Assembly (NCBI RefSeq): GCF_000331305.1
Contig: NZ_KB217478.1
Location: 3,319,795-3,383,794, forward strand
DNA from: Calothrix sp. PCC 7103
Lineage (GTDB): Bacteria > Cyanobacteriota > Cyanobacteriia > Cyanobacteriales > Nostocaceae
Direction of reading: 5' to 3'
DNA: 64,000 nt
Below, in pieces: positions 36,291 to 45,071 of the stretch. The notes under the pieces are model-generated. The model saw only the letters and a list, made by a program, of their open reading frames with translations. It did no database searches and was not told where the DNA came from. Position numbers and translations under genes: made by a program. Numbering within the stretch: position 1 is the first letter of the stretch; the number at the start of each line of letters is the position of its first letter.

Positions 36291-39200
36291 TACAATTGCG
36301 CCAAGCGTTCTGCTAACACTTGTACATGAGGTTCCAATACGCATGTGTAATGATTACCAGGAACATCAATGATTGTTATATCTTCTGCGTCCATAATAGA
36401 GAAAAATTCTACCCATACGAGAGTTGGGTCAGGCGCCATAATATGCTTTTCTTTAGCTCTAAATACGGTAACTTTTCCTGGGTATGGCTGTTTGACGTAG
36501 GAATAAGTTGCTTTTAGGGTGCCAACTAATACATCGACGATGCGTCGGTTTTGTTGGCTTTGATTTGATGGTGGTAATATTTTGGCTTCTACTGCTTTGT
36601 CAAGGATGTAGTCGATTTGTTCAAGAGCATTCAAGTGCTTCATTTCATTACTGTTTACCAAATTATCTTGACCTAACATTCCCCCAAAATACCTCGAAAG
36701 GGCGCCAACTAAATAAGGAGCATCAATTTTCTTATTTTTGTCTAAGAGAATTGGAATATAGGAGTCTACTATTGCTAACAAAGAGACTTCATGTCCCATT
36801 TTGTGTAATTGCTGCGCCATTTCATATGCGACAACTCCCCCAAATGACCACCCACCAATATAATATGGCCCATTTTGTTGAAATTTCTGAATAGCCTCAA
36901 TATACACGCTAGCCATATCTTCGACTCGCGTTAAAGGTTCTTCTCCATTAAATCCTTGTGCTTGTAAACCATAAAATGGTTGGTCGTTACTTAAGTACTG
37001 TGCCAATTTCAAGTAACTCATAACATGACCACCTGCGGGATGTACGCAGAAAAATGGCGCCTTGTTACCTTTTGGCTGGATGGGAATTAGGGGAGAGTTA
37101 TCAAAAGTATCTGTGGTATTAAGAAGTACAGCAAATTCTTCAATGGTAGGATTGGTGAGTAGTGTTGAAATCGGTAATTCCTTACCAAACTGCTGCCCAA
37201 TCGCTGCTATCAAGAATATTGCTGAAAGAGAACTTCCACCAATTTCAAAGAAGTTATCTTTAATACCTATTGGTTGAATGTTTAAAATCTCTGACCATAC
37301 TTTTGCCAATCTCTGTTCGGTGTCATTGCGTGGTACTATAAATTCATCGTGTTGGCTAAAGCTTGAAGCTTTTGGCTTTGGCAAAGCACGACGGTTGACT
37401 TTTCCACTCGGTGTTAAGGGTAATGCCTGTAATATCACAAAAGCTACGGGTATCATGTAATCTGGTAGCTTTTGTCTCAAAAAATCACGCAACTTGCCTG
37501 GAGTTGGTTCGCAATTTGTAGTAATATAAGCTACTATTTGTTTTTCTGATGATTGTTCGCAACGGGTAATGACGACTGCTTCTCGCACTTCTGGATGAGC
37601 AGATAAAGCGTTTTCTATTTCTCCTAGTTCAATCCGAAAACCTCGAATTTTTACTTGGTTGTCTATTCGACTAATGTATTCAATAGTACCATCAAGCAGA
37701 TAACGAGCTAAGTCTCCAGTTTTATAAAAACGCGAACCTGGTAATAAAGGGTTAGCAATAAAACGTTCGCTAGTTAAATCAGGACGGTTAAGATAGCCAC
37801 GCGCAACTCCTGCACCACCTATATATAATTCGCCGCTTACTCCTATTGGTACTGGTTGAAGATGCTCATCTAATATATATGTTTGTGTATTGGCAATGGG
37901 ACGACCGATAGGGATTAGAGCATGAGATAATTTATCGGCTTCGACTTTGCAAACAGTTGACCAAATAGTAGTTTCAGTCGGTCCATATAAATTCCATACT
38001 GATTCACCTTTGTCTAATAAATGCTGCGCTAACTCACTTGTTAAACCTTCACCACCACAAAGAATTTTTAGTCCCTCAGAACCATTCCATCCAGTTGCGA
38101 GTAACATCCGCCAACTCGCTGGTGTGGCTTGCATTATCGTTGCACCACTACTCTTTATTAGTTGTAACAGGCGCCTACCATCACTAGCTATTTCTCGGCT
38201 AGCTAATACTACCTTAGCACCAGTAATTAAGGGTAAATATAACTCAAGGGCGGCAATGTCAAATGACACTGTAGTAACTGCCAATAGTACATCTGATGCT
38301 GTAATTCCAGGTTCATGCTGCATCGATTTTAGAAAATTTACCACACCGCGATGAGGTATTTCTACTCCTTTCGGTTTGCCAGTTGAACCAGAGGTATAAA
38401 TAACATATGCTAGATTTTCGGCGGTTGCACATGGCGCCAAATTTTCTTGGCTATGGGTAGCAATATGTTCTTGGTGTGTTTGTAAACAAATTATTTTCCT
38501 TTCATCATCACACAAAAACTTTGCATTATCAGTCAGCAATACTGGCGCCTGAGAATCAGATAATATTAATTCTAAACGTTCTTGTGGATAACCTGGGTCT
38601 AAAGGTAGGTAAGCGGCGCCTGCTTTTAAGATAGCCAAAAGTCCTACTACCATTTCTAAAGAACGCTCAACGCAAATACCAACCAATACCCCTGGTTTAA
38701 CTCCCAGTGTTTGTAAATAGTGTGCTAGTTGATTTGCACAGCAGTTTAGTGTGCGGTAAGTAAGCTCTTTAGAAGCAAATGAAACCGCTACTGCATCTGG
38801 TGTTAGCTCGACCTGTGCCTCAATTAATTGATGAAGAGTTGTAAAATCATAATCTTTTTCAGTTGCGTTCCACTCAACCAGTATTTCGTCTCGTTCCCTC
38901 TCACTCAACAATGATAACTGAGCTACTGCTTGTTCTGGATTTGATACAATACTTTCCAGTAACTTTTGGAAATGTTGGCAGAACTGAGCAACCGTTACTT
39001 TATCCAACAAATTACTGTTGTATTTAAAATTACACAGTAGTGAATCATAAGTGTCGATGACTTCCAAGCATAAATCGAATTCTATATTCTCCTGGGGTGG
39101 TTTCTGGTACTCTAGTTCAAGTTGGTAAGTAAATAAAGCTTGACAAATAGGTAAATGGCTTGAATTAGACTTTGACTGTAATTGTTTTACCAATAAAGCA

Positions 39201-39619
39201 AAGGGATAATCTTGATACTCCTTTATTTCTAAAACAGTATGACTAACTTGCTTCAAAAAGGTTTTAAACGAAGTAGTTGTCGAAATCAAATCTTTTGAAA
39301 CAACTATGTTAGCGTCAAGCTTAGTGAGTAGCAAACCAACAATAATTTCTTTCTCACTTGTGTAACGGTAAAGCAGAACTTTAAATGCTGTTAACAAAGC
39401 ATTCTCAATGCTGACACTTTCATTCTTTGCCAGTTGTTTAAGTAACGCAGTTAGTTTATTATTGATTACAAACTTATAAGAAGCGCAATTATATTTTTTA
39501 GTAGAACGAGGTAAATTAGTAGGAAATTCGAGTAAAGGTAATTCTCCGGATAGATGTTTTTCCCAATATGCTTGAAGTTTTGACATAGAAGACATAGAAA
39601 TTGACGCTTTCAGAGTCAC
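36290..39619 (-). CDS. Single-module NRPS: truncated C, A (predicted Gly), PCP, TE
   Basis: The N-terminal 245 residues resemble only the C-terminal lobe of a condensation domain (YWEKHLSGELPLLEFPT); the HHxxxDG motif is absent. The A domain (about 265-745) has YTSGSTGKPKG, NLYGPTETT, KIRGFRIELGEIE and the Lys of LTPSGK (740). Pocket residues by alignment to GrsA read D-I-L-Q-L-G-L-I-W-K, which I recall as a glycine code. The PCP has GGSSL (Ser 797). The TE has GWSFGG (Ser 925) and a C-terminal GNH. It may load glycine onto an amine or release a glycyl ester, as the NRPS-like MAA enzyme MysE does with serine. It is divergent from the BT1-like transporter. Confidence 0.88.
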   Translation of the reverse strand: MTLKASISMSSMSKLQAYWEKHLSGELPLLEFPTNLPRSTKKYNCASYKFVINNKLTALLKQLAKNESVSIENALLTAFKVLLYRYTSEKEIIVGLLLTKLDANIVVSKDLISTTTSFKTFLKQVSHTVLEIKEYQDYPFALLVKQLQSKSNSSHLPICQALFTYQLELEYQKPPQENIEFDLCLEVIDTYDSLLCNFKYNSNLLDKVTVAQFCQHFQKLLESIVSNPEQAVAQLSLLSERERDEILVEWNATEKDYDFTTLHQLIEAQVELTPDAVAVSFASKELTYRTLNCCANQLAHYLQTLGVKPGVLVGICVERSLEMVVGLLAILKAGAAYLPLDPGYPQERLELILSDSQAPVLLTDNAKFLCDDERKIICLQTHQEHIATHSQENLAPCATAENLAYVIYTSGSTGKPKGVEIPHRGVVNFLKSMQHEPGITASDVLLAVTTVSFDIAALELYLPLITGAKVVLASREIASDGRRLLQLIKSSGATIMQATPASWRMLLATGWNGSEGLKILCGGEGLTSELAQHLLDKGESVWNLYGPTETTIWSTVCKVEADKLSHALIPIGRPIANTQTYILDEHLQPVPIGVSGELYIGGAGVARGYLNRPDLTSERFIANPLLPGSRFYKTGDLARYLLDGTIEYISRIDNQVKIRGFRIELGEIENALSAHPEVREAVVITRCEQSSEKQIVAYITTNCEPTPGKLRDFLRQKLPDYMIPVAFVILQALPLTPSGKVNRRALPKPKASSFSQHDEFIVPRNDTEQRLAKVWSEILNIQPIGIKDNFFEIGGSSLSAIFLIAAIGQQFGKELPISTLLTNPTIEEFAVLLNTTDTFDNSPLIPIQPKGNKAPFFCVHPAGGHVMSYLKLAQYLSNDQPFYGLQAQGFNGEEPLTRVEDMASVYIEAIQKFQQNGPYYIGGWSFGGVVAYEMAQQLHKMGHEVSLLAIVDSYIPILLDKNKKIDAPYLVGALSRYFGGMLGQDNLVNSNEMKHLNALEQIDYILDKAVEAKILPPSNQSQQNRRIVDVLVGTLKATYSYVKQPYPGKVTVFRAKEKHIMAPDPTLVWVEFFSIMDAEDITIIDVPGNHYTCVLEPHVQVLAERLAQL

Positions 39620-39692
39620 GCTGCTAAGAATTTAATCTATTATAAAGTTTAATCGCTTAATTAAATCAGGTAACTATCAAATCAGGTGAATA

Positions 39693-40916
39693 ATGTCCAA
39701 CACAACTAGGCAACATTCGATGACAATACAGCAACTTATTGGCATCATGGTTCTGTTTTACTTAATTCAAACTTACGGATGTAATCCAGGACTTTTTGGT
39801 CTTCCGCTGACCATTTATCTTAAAGATAACCTTGGACTTTCACCAGCACAGTTAGCAACCTTTAGCAGTCTGATTTTCTCTCCTTGGTTAGTTAGACCAA
39901 TTTACGGAATCATTGGAGATGCTGTTTCATTATTTGGTTACCAGTTCAAAAGCTACTTTTTTATTTGCTATGGTTTAACGCTTGTTGTCTTATTAGGGTT
40001 AGGTATATTTCAAGTTAACACATATTGGGTGCTGGCGATTAGTCTAATTTTAGTTAATTTTTTCATAGCCTTTAGCGACGTACTAACAGATAAAATAATG
40101 GTTGTTCAAGGTCGGATTTTGAACAATACGGCTCGCTTACAGGCAATTCAATGGACTTCTTTAAGTTTTGGTCAAGCGCTGCTGTATTTTGTTGGCGGTT
40201 GGTTTGCTCAAAACTCTAATTTATCGATGGCGTTTATATTTTCTGCAATTGTACCATTAATTGGTTTATTTGCAACTTTCATATTACTTGCAGATGAAAA
40301 AAAGGAGCGAAACACTGTTCCAGTTAAAAGTAATTTAAAAGCTGTTTGGTTAGCAGTAAAATCACGACGTTTTCTTGCTGTTATAGCTTTTATTGCTTGC
40401 CTTCAGTTTACTCTTGTGCCACCTTTAGTAAATTACCTGGTTTATTACTACAAGGATGCTTTGAATTTTGACTCTCAATTTATAGGTATTTTGGGTACAT
40501 TTGAAGCTTTGTCGAATGGTATAGGCGCCCTAATGTTTGGTATCTTTGCCTTTAGGATATCGCGAAAACTGTTGTTGAATTTAGCAATTGGTTTTACAGG
40601 TGCTTCTACAATTGGTTTATTATTCATAACTAATGCACAAAGCGCTATGCTGGTTAGTGTATTTTTCGGATTTTTTTCAATGATAGCCATGCTGGGTGTC
40701 TTAGAAATTGCAGCAAGGTCTTGTCCCGTTGGTGTAGAAGGCGCCACCTATGCAATACTAATGTCAGTGTATCAGCTGGTTAGACAACCTGGGCCTATTT
40801 TGGGAGGTTACTTATATGGTTGGGGAACTCCAGTTTACGTTCTTGTGATTATCAGTGCCGTATTTACAATATTTTGCTGGCTTTTAATTCCTCTGCTGAA
40901 GCTAGACCAAGAGTAG
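39693..40916 (+). CDS. BT1/folate-biopterin-transporter-like MFS protein
   Basis: The 407-residue protein has about twelve TM helices. Features of the BT1 (FBT) family are LTIYLKDNLGLSPAQLATFS, PWLVRPIYGIIGD, FSDVLTDKIMVVQGR (the D..D region) and VGVEGATYAILMSVYQ. Family members carry folates, pterins or, in plants and cyanobacteria, related small molecules. Its promoter is shared with the NRPS start 73 bases away, which argues for a linked role such as export of the product. Its last 53 bases overlap the opposite-strand oxygenase gene. Confidence 0.75.
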   Translation: MSNTTRQHSMTIQQLIGIMVLFYLIQTYGCNPGLFGLPLTIYLKDNLGLSPAQLATFSSLIFSPWLVRPIYGIIGDAVSLFGYQFKSYFFICYGLTLVVLLGLGIFQVNTYWVLAISLILVNFFIAFSDVLTDKIMVVQGRILNNTARLQAIQWTSLSFGQALLYFVGGWFAQNSNLSMAFIFSAIVPLIGLFATFILLADEKKERNTVPVKSNLKAVWLAVKSRRFLAVIAFIACLQFTLVPPLVNYLVYYYKDALNFDSQFIGILGTFEALSNGIGALMFGIFAFRISRKLLLNLAIGFTGASTIGLLFITNAQSAMLVSVFFGFFSMIAMLGVLEIAARSCPVGVEGATYAILMSVYQLVRQPGPILGGYLYGWGTPVYVLVIISAVFTIFCWLLIPLLKLDQE

Positions 40917-42042
40917 CTGGTGTCATATCACGAATATTACACATATTTCCAAAAGCAGTGAGTATCTTTCGCTTCTGTGCAGTATTCAGTCTACTATGAG
41001 CAACTTGTAGGTTATCGATGAGAAGAATATCCCCTTGCTTCCATTGAAAAATAGCTGCATTTTTCCATTCCGCTTTTCCCAATTCTTTCGCTTCTGCTTC
41101 AGTCATTATTGTAGATTCATTGTTACCGTTGACAAAATATCCATTCAGGGTGCTAGTTCGTTTTTGTGAACCATCAACAACGGTTGCTGCTGTTGTTAAT
41201 CTTTGCTGATATTGTTTGTACAACGAAGCTGGTAGCCAATTGTAATAGAGCTTTTTGCCTAACGAATACCGTTGACTGATGTTTTTATACCATTCTCTAC
41301 TTACTAAACAATCAACAATGCTAAGGCAAAAGCAGAGCCGATTTGTTCTTGGGTGACTGAATAAGGTAATATAAGAACACTCAAAATTTAAAGAGCCATC
41401 TTCTTCCCAGTTAAAATCAAATTCTTGTTCAGTAAGAAGTTTGGAAATTTCATGTTTCGATAGTCCCTCAAAGACTAATCCTAGTAGATGTTCAGGAACA
41501 TATCGCACAAATCGCTGCGGATAATTGGCAATTTTGTGTTGTAAACTCTGAGATAAATTATTAAATAGCTTTTCTGTGTTTATTATCGGAGTTTCACCAT
41601 ATAAGTCTGGCTGTACTTGACAAAAGAAAGCAAGTATATTCGGGCGCCAAGGTACCATATTAAGTTCATTGTGAGGAGCAATAATGGTATTTGGTGGAGC
41701 TTCTGAAGACGTGAATACTTTATCGGTTATTCGTACACGATGAGCGCTGCCAAAGTGGTAAAGTGACTCTAACTGGATATTCAATAACTCTAAAGCTTGT
41801 TGAAATTGATTACCATTCTCAACGTCAAATCCTCGAAACAAAATGGCGCCGTATTTATCTATTACTTTATTAAACTCGGCGCCGTTTTCACCCAGTAATC
41901 GTAAGAGATGTGCAAAAGATTTTTCTTGTACTGGCTCAATTACCAAAGGTAGCTCTTTTTCATTAGTGTTGTATGTTTTTTCGTCATCTCGTAAAAACCT
42001 TAATTTTATGTCTTTTGAGATAGAAATTGGAAGATTTTGCAT
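40864..42042 (-). CDS. TauD-family Fe(II)/2-oxoglutarate oxygenase (AsnO/SyrP-like)
   Basis: The 392-residue protein has FRGFDV, then the iron-binding H-x-E (APHNELN, His 124 and Glu 126), GETPI typical of clavaminate-synthase-like enzymes, and the distal His in LIDNLQVAHSR (about 349) with Arg about ten residues on. Glu instead of Asp in the facial triad is found in amino acid beta-hydroxylases such as AsnO and SyrP. Many act on free or carrier-bound amino acids for NRPS pathways. It is not of the PhyH type described for MysH. The C-terminal 17 codons overlap the end of the transporter gene on the other strand. Confidence 0.8.
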   Translation of the reverse strand: MQNLPISISKDIKLRFLRDDEKTYNTNEKELPLVIEPVQEKSFAHLLRLLGENGAEFNKVIDKYGAILFRGFDVENGNQFQQALELLNIQLESLYHFGSAHRVRITDKVFTSSEAPPNTIIAPHNELNMVPWRPNILAFFCQVQPDLYGETPIINTEKLFNNLSQSLQHKIANYPQRFVRYVPEHLLGLVFEGLSKHEISKLLTEQEFDFNWEEDGSLNFECSYITLFSHPRTNRLCFCLSIVDCLVSREWYKNISQRYSLGKKLYYNWLPASLYKQYQQRLTTAATVVDGSQKRTSTLNGYFVNGNNESTIMTEAEAKELGKAEWKNAAIFQWKQGDILLIDNLQVAHSRLNTAQKRKILTAFGNMCNIRDMTPATLGLASAEELKASKIL

Positions 42043-42117
42043 GTTTATACTGTAAAGCGAAAAAATGCACCAGTTAATAAAATAATAACTTTAATCGTTC
42101 CAATTTCCATACCTCCA

Positions 42118-43089
42118 TTAGGCTGATTCTGCTTCTGTTTTAATAGCAGATTGGCTGGTTGAAGTTATACATACCCCTACCAGAATTACACTAAAACTGA
42201 CCAAAGTAACCCAGCTAGGACTTTCCGAAAAAATCACCCAAGCTTCTTGGGTGCTAAGAACGGGAACAAACAAATCGCACAACGAAACAAACCCTGAAGT
42301 TAACCAATTTAGTGAATATGCATAAAGTCCCAACCCTAGTATTTGACATATCAATGCTAGTGAAATTACGTAAATCCACTCATGCAACGAATTGGGGAAA
42401 ATCTGACCTTCTGTAAGTATGACGATAGGAAAAAGCAAAATTGTGCCAATTGCAGAACACCAAGTCATAATAACTACCGGACTCAATTGAGTTCGTAGTT
42501 GCTCTACTAAAAGTGGATATAAGCCAAGAAAAACGGCTGATAGTATTGCCGCCAAATCTCCTTGGAGTTTGTCAGTAGCAGCTTCGGTAAAATCATGGTA
42601 TGCCAGGAGGCAAGCTCCTATTATTGCTACGAACATACCGCTAAGAAATTTACTATCAAAGCGCTTTCCCCAAATCAACCACCCCCCACAAACCGTGAAC
42701 AGTGGCGCCAAATTGTGCATAAGGGTAGAGTTCGCGACGCTGGTATGAGCTAAAGACCAAGCCCAAAGAGCAAGAGTGGCAAACATCACAACTCCAACTC
42801 CTATCAAGAGCAAGATTTGCCGGATTGTGTAACGTTGCGGTAATTTTGGTTGACTACCCGACAGTTGCCCACGTGCTGCTGTAAATTGATTCCACAGCAC
42901 AAAAGCAACAGTAGATATCCAGAAGCGATTAAAGATTGTAGCGTTAGGACCCAGTTCACCTTCGCTCAAACGGATCAGAATTGGCGAGAAAGATAGAGCC
43001 ACTAGGCTAAGTAACAAAGAAGCAAGTGCTATGGTCGTTGGTGATGCGAATAGTTGTTCGCCAGGGAGTTTCGATTTAACCTTAAGCAT
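42118..43089 (-). CDS. EamA (DMT superfamily) transporter
   Basis: The 323-residue protein has ten TM segments in two repeats: VALSFSPILIRLSEGELGPN (repeat 1, with FNRFWIS) and a second repeat from LQGDLAAILSAVFLGLYPLL. It lies upstream of and parallel to the oxygenase gene, 75 bases apart, so the two are probably in one operon. EamA proteins often export amino acid derivatives. It is not closely similar by eye to the EamA protein at 13725. Confidence 0.85.
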   Translation of the reverse strand: MLKVKSKLPGEQLFASPTTIALASLLLSLVALSFSPILIRLSEGELGPNATIFNRFWISTVAFVLWNQFTAARGQLSGSQPKLPQRYTIRQILLLIGVGVVMFATLALWAWSLAHTSVANSTLMHNLAPLFTVCGGWLIWGKRFDSKFLSGMFVAIIGACLLAYHDFTEAATDKLQGDLAAILSAVFLGLYPLLVEQLRTQLSPVVIMTWCSAIGTILLFPIVILTEGQIFPNSLHEWIYVISLALICQILGLGLYAYSLNWLTSGFVSLCDLFVPVLSTQEAWVIFSESPSWVTLVSFSVILVGVCITSTSQSAIKTEAESA

Positions 43090-43359
43090 TAATTTCCAAT
43101 TAGATTATCAAATGTATTTGTATTCCTTGCTACTTTGTCGCTTTTTTGGGCGTACAAATATATAATGTCATAATTATTACATTTTATTACAATTGTCTGG
43201 GTAGAACATTAAAAAAAAAATTTGTCAACAGAAATAATTAATTATATTTATAGCTATTTTTGATGATTTCCAAAACAAAAATCATCAAAAATCATCAAAA
43301 ATCTAAAAATATGATCAAAAGAAACCGGGTTTCGGAAAGAAACCCAGTTTGTAGAATGC
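43090..43359. other. Gap with short tandem repeat and family B hairpin
   Basis: CAAAAATCAT is repeated 2.8 times at 43276-43303. GAAACCGGGTTTC (43321-43333) pairs internally and with GAAACCCAGTTT (up to 43350), giving a likely terminator for the methyltransferase gene. No gene is seen. Confidence 0.6.
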
Positions 43360-44400
43360 TCAAGACTTTTTGCTAAATTCCATCACTGTCAGGCTAGTTC
43401 CTGTGTGAATGACTTGTTCTAGTTGAAAGCCACTAGTATGAAATAACTCCTTGTACTCTTCTTCCGTCCGCCAGTAACCTCCTGGATTTGTCACCATCAT
43501 CTGAACTGCGGCAAGACCTGGGATAGTTCCATCTGGGTATTCCACTGGCGCCCCACGAGGTGGAACAAGTGTTTGTAGAAGTACTACTTTACCTTGTGGA
43601 GGAAGAGCTTCTCTACACCGAGCGATTACTTGACGCGCGTCTTCAACACTAAATACAGACAAGAAATACTTCATTACAATTGCCGAAGCACCTTTTGGTA
43701 ACTCCTCTAAAGCATTTCCACCAACAACTTGCACGGTATGGCTATCAATTCCCTGACTTGCAAGGAAAGCAGGAGCTATCTCAACTTCATGTGGAAGGTC
43801 GAACAATATACCTTTACATCCGAATTTCTTGACAATATGGGCAATTAGTGAGCCTCGATTGCCTCCAACATCCATAACTGTATCAAATTGACCGAAGTTA
43901 TAGACCTCAAACAGCGAATCAATTGCTTGATTCGTTAAAAAGCTCATGGCATTGTTGAACAAATTTTTACTATCGGGGTTTTCCGACATAAAAAACTCAT
44001 AAAAATTTTTGCCATGTGCCCTTTCAAAAGCAACTTCCCCTGTTTTCAGCGCACCACCTAATTCTCTCCAGGCATCCCACATACTAGGTTCTGTAATATG
44101 TAACAAAAAATGTCCTAAACTTGGCTCTGCATCTGTAACCAGGAGTTCTGAGAGTTCTGTTGCAGCAAATACACGTCCAGGTTTTTCTGTAAACACACCT
44201 AAATGAGCTAAAGCACGAAGAAGAACATAAAGAGTTTCTACTTTTGTCGAAGTTTCTTCTGCTATCGCTTCCACAGTCATTGCCCCTGACTGTAACAGGT
44301 TAGGTATACCTAAATTTGTTGCTATATAAAGACACTGGCTTTGCCAATAGCCATAAATCATCTTAGCAAGTCTATTTGATGCCGAATTCGTCCCTAACAA
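43360..44400 (-). CDS. O-methyltransferase of the acetylserotonin/CrtF type, atypical active site
   Basis: An N-terminal winged-helix dimerisation domain (LAKMIYGYWQSQCLYIATNL, TVEAIAEETSTKVETLYVLL) is followed by a SAM-binding domain with MDVGGNRGSL and LFDLPHEVE. In this family the catalytic base is His in a segment like LHDWSD; here the aligned stretch reads KYFLSVFSVEDA, so His is replaced by Ser. It may be catalytically altered or use another base. It is the first minus-strand gene of the EamA-oxygenase group, 270 bases upstream. The substrate is unknown. Confidence 0.8.
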   Translation of the reverse strand: MLGTNSASNRLAKMIYGYWQSQCLYIATNLGIPNLLQSGAMTVEAIAEETSTKVETLYVLLRALAHLGVFTEKPGRVFAATELSELLVTDAEPSLGHFLLHITEPSMWDAWRELGGALKTGEVAFERAHGKNFYEFFMSENPDSKNLFNNAMSFLTNQAIDSLFEVYNFGQFDTVMDVGGNRGSLIAHIVKKFGCKGILFDLPHEVEIAPAFLASQGIDSHTVQVVGGNALEELPKGASAIVMKYFLSVFSVEDARQVIARCREALPPQGKVVLLQTLVPPRGAPVEYPDGTIPGLAAVQMMVTNPGGYWRTEEEYKELFHTSGFQLEQVIHTGTSLTVMEFSKKS

Positions 44401-44727
44401 ACCTATTTCTCCGCGTCAAAATTTTACATTCCTTCACTTTCTATTTATTCGCACCATCTCGTCAATAGGCCTAGTGGTGTGTGGTAAAGATAATTACTAT
44501 TACTGCACAGGCACGTGTTTTTGTTAAAATATGAAAAATTGAGGCGCCTGCTTCGTTTGAAAGCTATTGAAGTCCCTGGCATTTATAAGCGAACTGTGGA
44601 GTCGGATTGATGCTGAATGGGGCTTGTAAAAAACAAGAAAAATAAATCAGAACAAACCCTGGAAACTCATGCTAACGACGCGATTGCATTAGCATCTACA
44701 TATTTTGTTCAATATAAAAAATTTCAT

Positions 44728-44753
44728 AGAGATGCTTCGTTCCTCAGCATGAC
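44728..44753. repeat. GATGCTTC..CAGCATGAC repeat, copy 1
   Basis: AGAGATGCTTCGTTCCTCAG followed by CATGAC recurs almost unchanged at 44884-44909 and diverged at 44914-44940. It is related to the palindromic repeat at 1719-1783. Confidence 0.8.
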
Positions 44754-44756
44754 ATT

Positions 44757-44882
44757 AGGGACTTCCAAAAATTTAATTCTCTATCTTGTGGGGTGGGCAT
44801 CCTTGCCCGCCTTCTTTAAATGAACGGGCAGGATGCCCATTCCACAAGAAGATATTGGAGATTTTTTTATTTGGAAGTCCCT
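44757..44882. mobile_element. MITE-like element with 13-bp inverted ends and internal hairpin
   Basis: The ends AGGGACTTCCAAA and TTTGGAAGTCCCT are exact reverse complements 126 bases apart. Inside is a long stem (44785-44848) of CTTGTGG..TGGGCATCC type. The element lies between two copies of the GATGCTTC repeat, suggesting insertion into a repeat array. It has no coding capacity. Confidence 0.6.
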
Positions 44883-44883
44883 T

Positions 44884-44909
44884 AGAGATGCTTCGTTCCT
44901 CAGCATGAC
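44884..44909. repeat. GATGCTTC..CAGCATGAC repeat, copy 2
   Basis: Essentially identical to copy 1 on the other side of the MITE-like element. Confidence 0.8.
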
Positions 44910-44913
44910 AAAT

Positions 44914-44940
44914 GCGAGATGCTTTGTTTCTCAGTATGAC
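44914..44940. repeat. GATGCTTT..CAGTATGAC repeat, copy 3
   Basis: A diverged third copy directly after copy 2. Confidence 0.65.
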
Positions 44941-45071
44941 AATGAGATAATAATTTAATTACAAATTTTGTAACGATTAGACCTGTAAAAGCTTAACAAT
45001 AGTTAATGAGACACAGTTCGCGTTACCCTGTGTTTAGTACAATCAACTAAGCTAGTGTCTCTTAAACAGTT

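Larger units (their letters stand above)
44401..45071. other. Repeat-filled gene-free region
   Basis: About 670 bases hold three related GATGCTTC..CAGCATGAC repeats, a MITE-like element with a long internal hairpin, and the promoter of the kinase gene. The apparent 68-aa frame over 44617-44823 consists of these repeats and is not a gene. Confidence 0.75.

Noticed and set aside
40864..42042. Direct MysH orthologue
   Set aside because: MysH is described as a PhyH-type oxygenase; this protein has TauD/clavaminate-synthase-like motifs.
43276..43303. Possible CRISPR-like tandem array
   Set aside because: The 10-nt units are directly tandem without spacers, so this is a simple short repeat.
44617..44823. 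68-aa frame upstream of the kinase
   Set aside because: It consists of interspersed repeats and half of a MITE-like hairpin, with no protein-like pattern.
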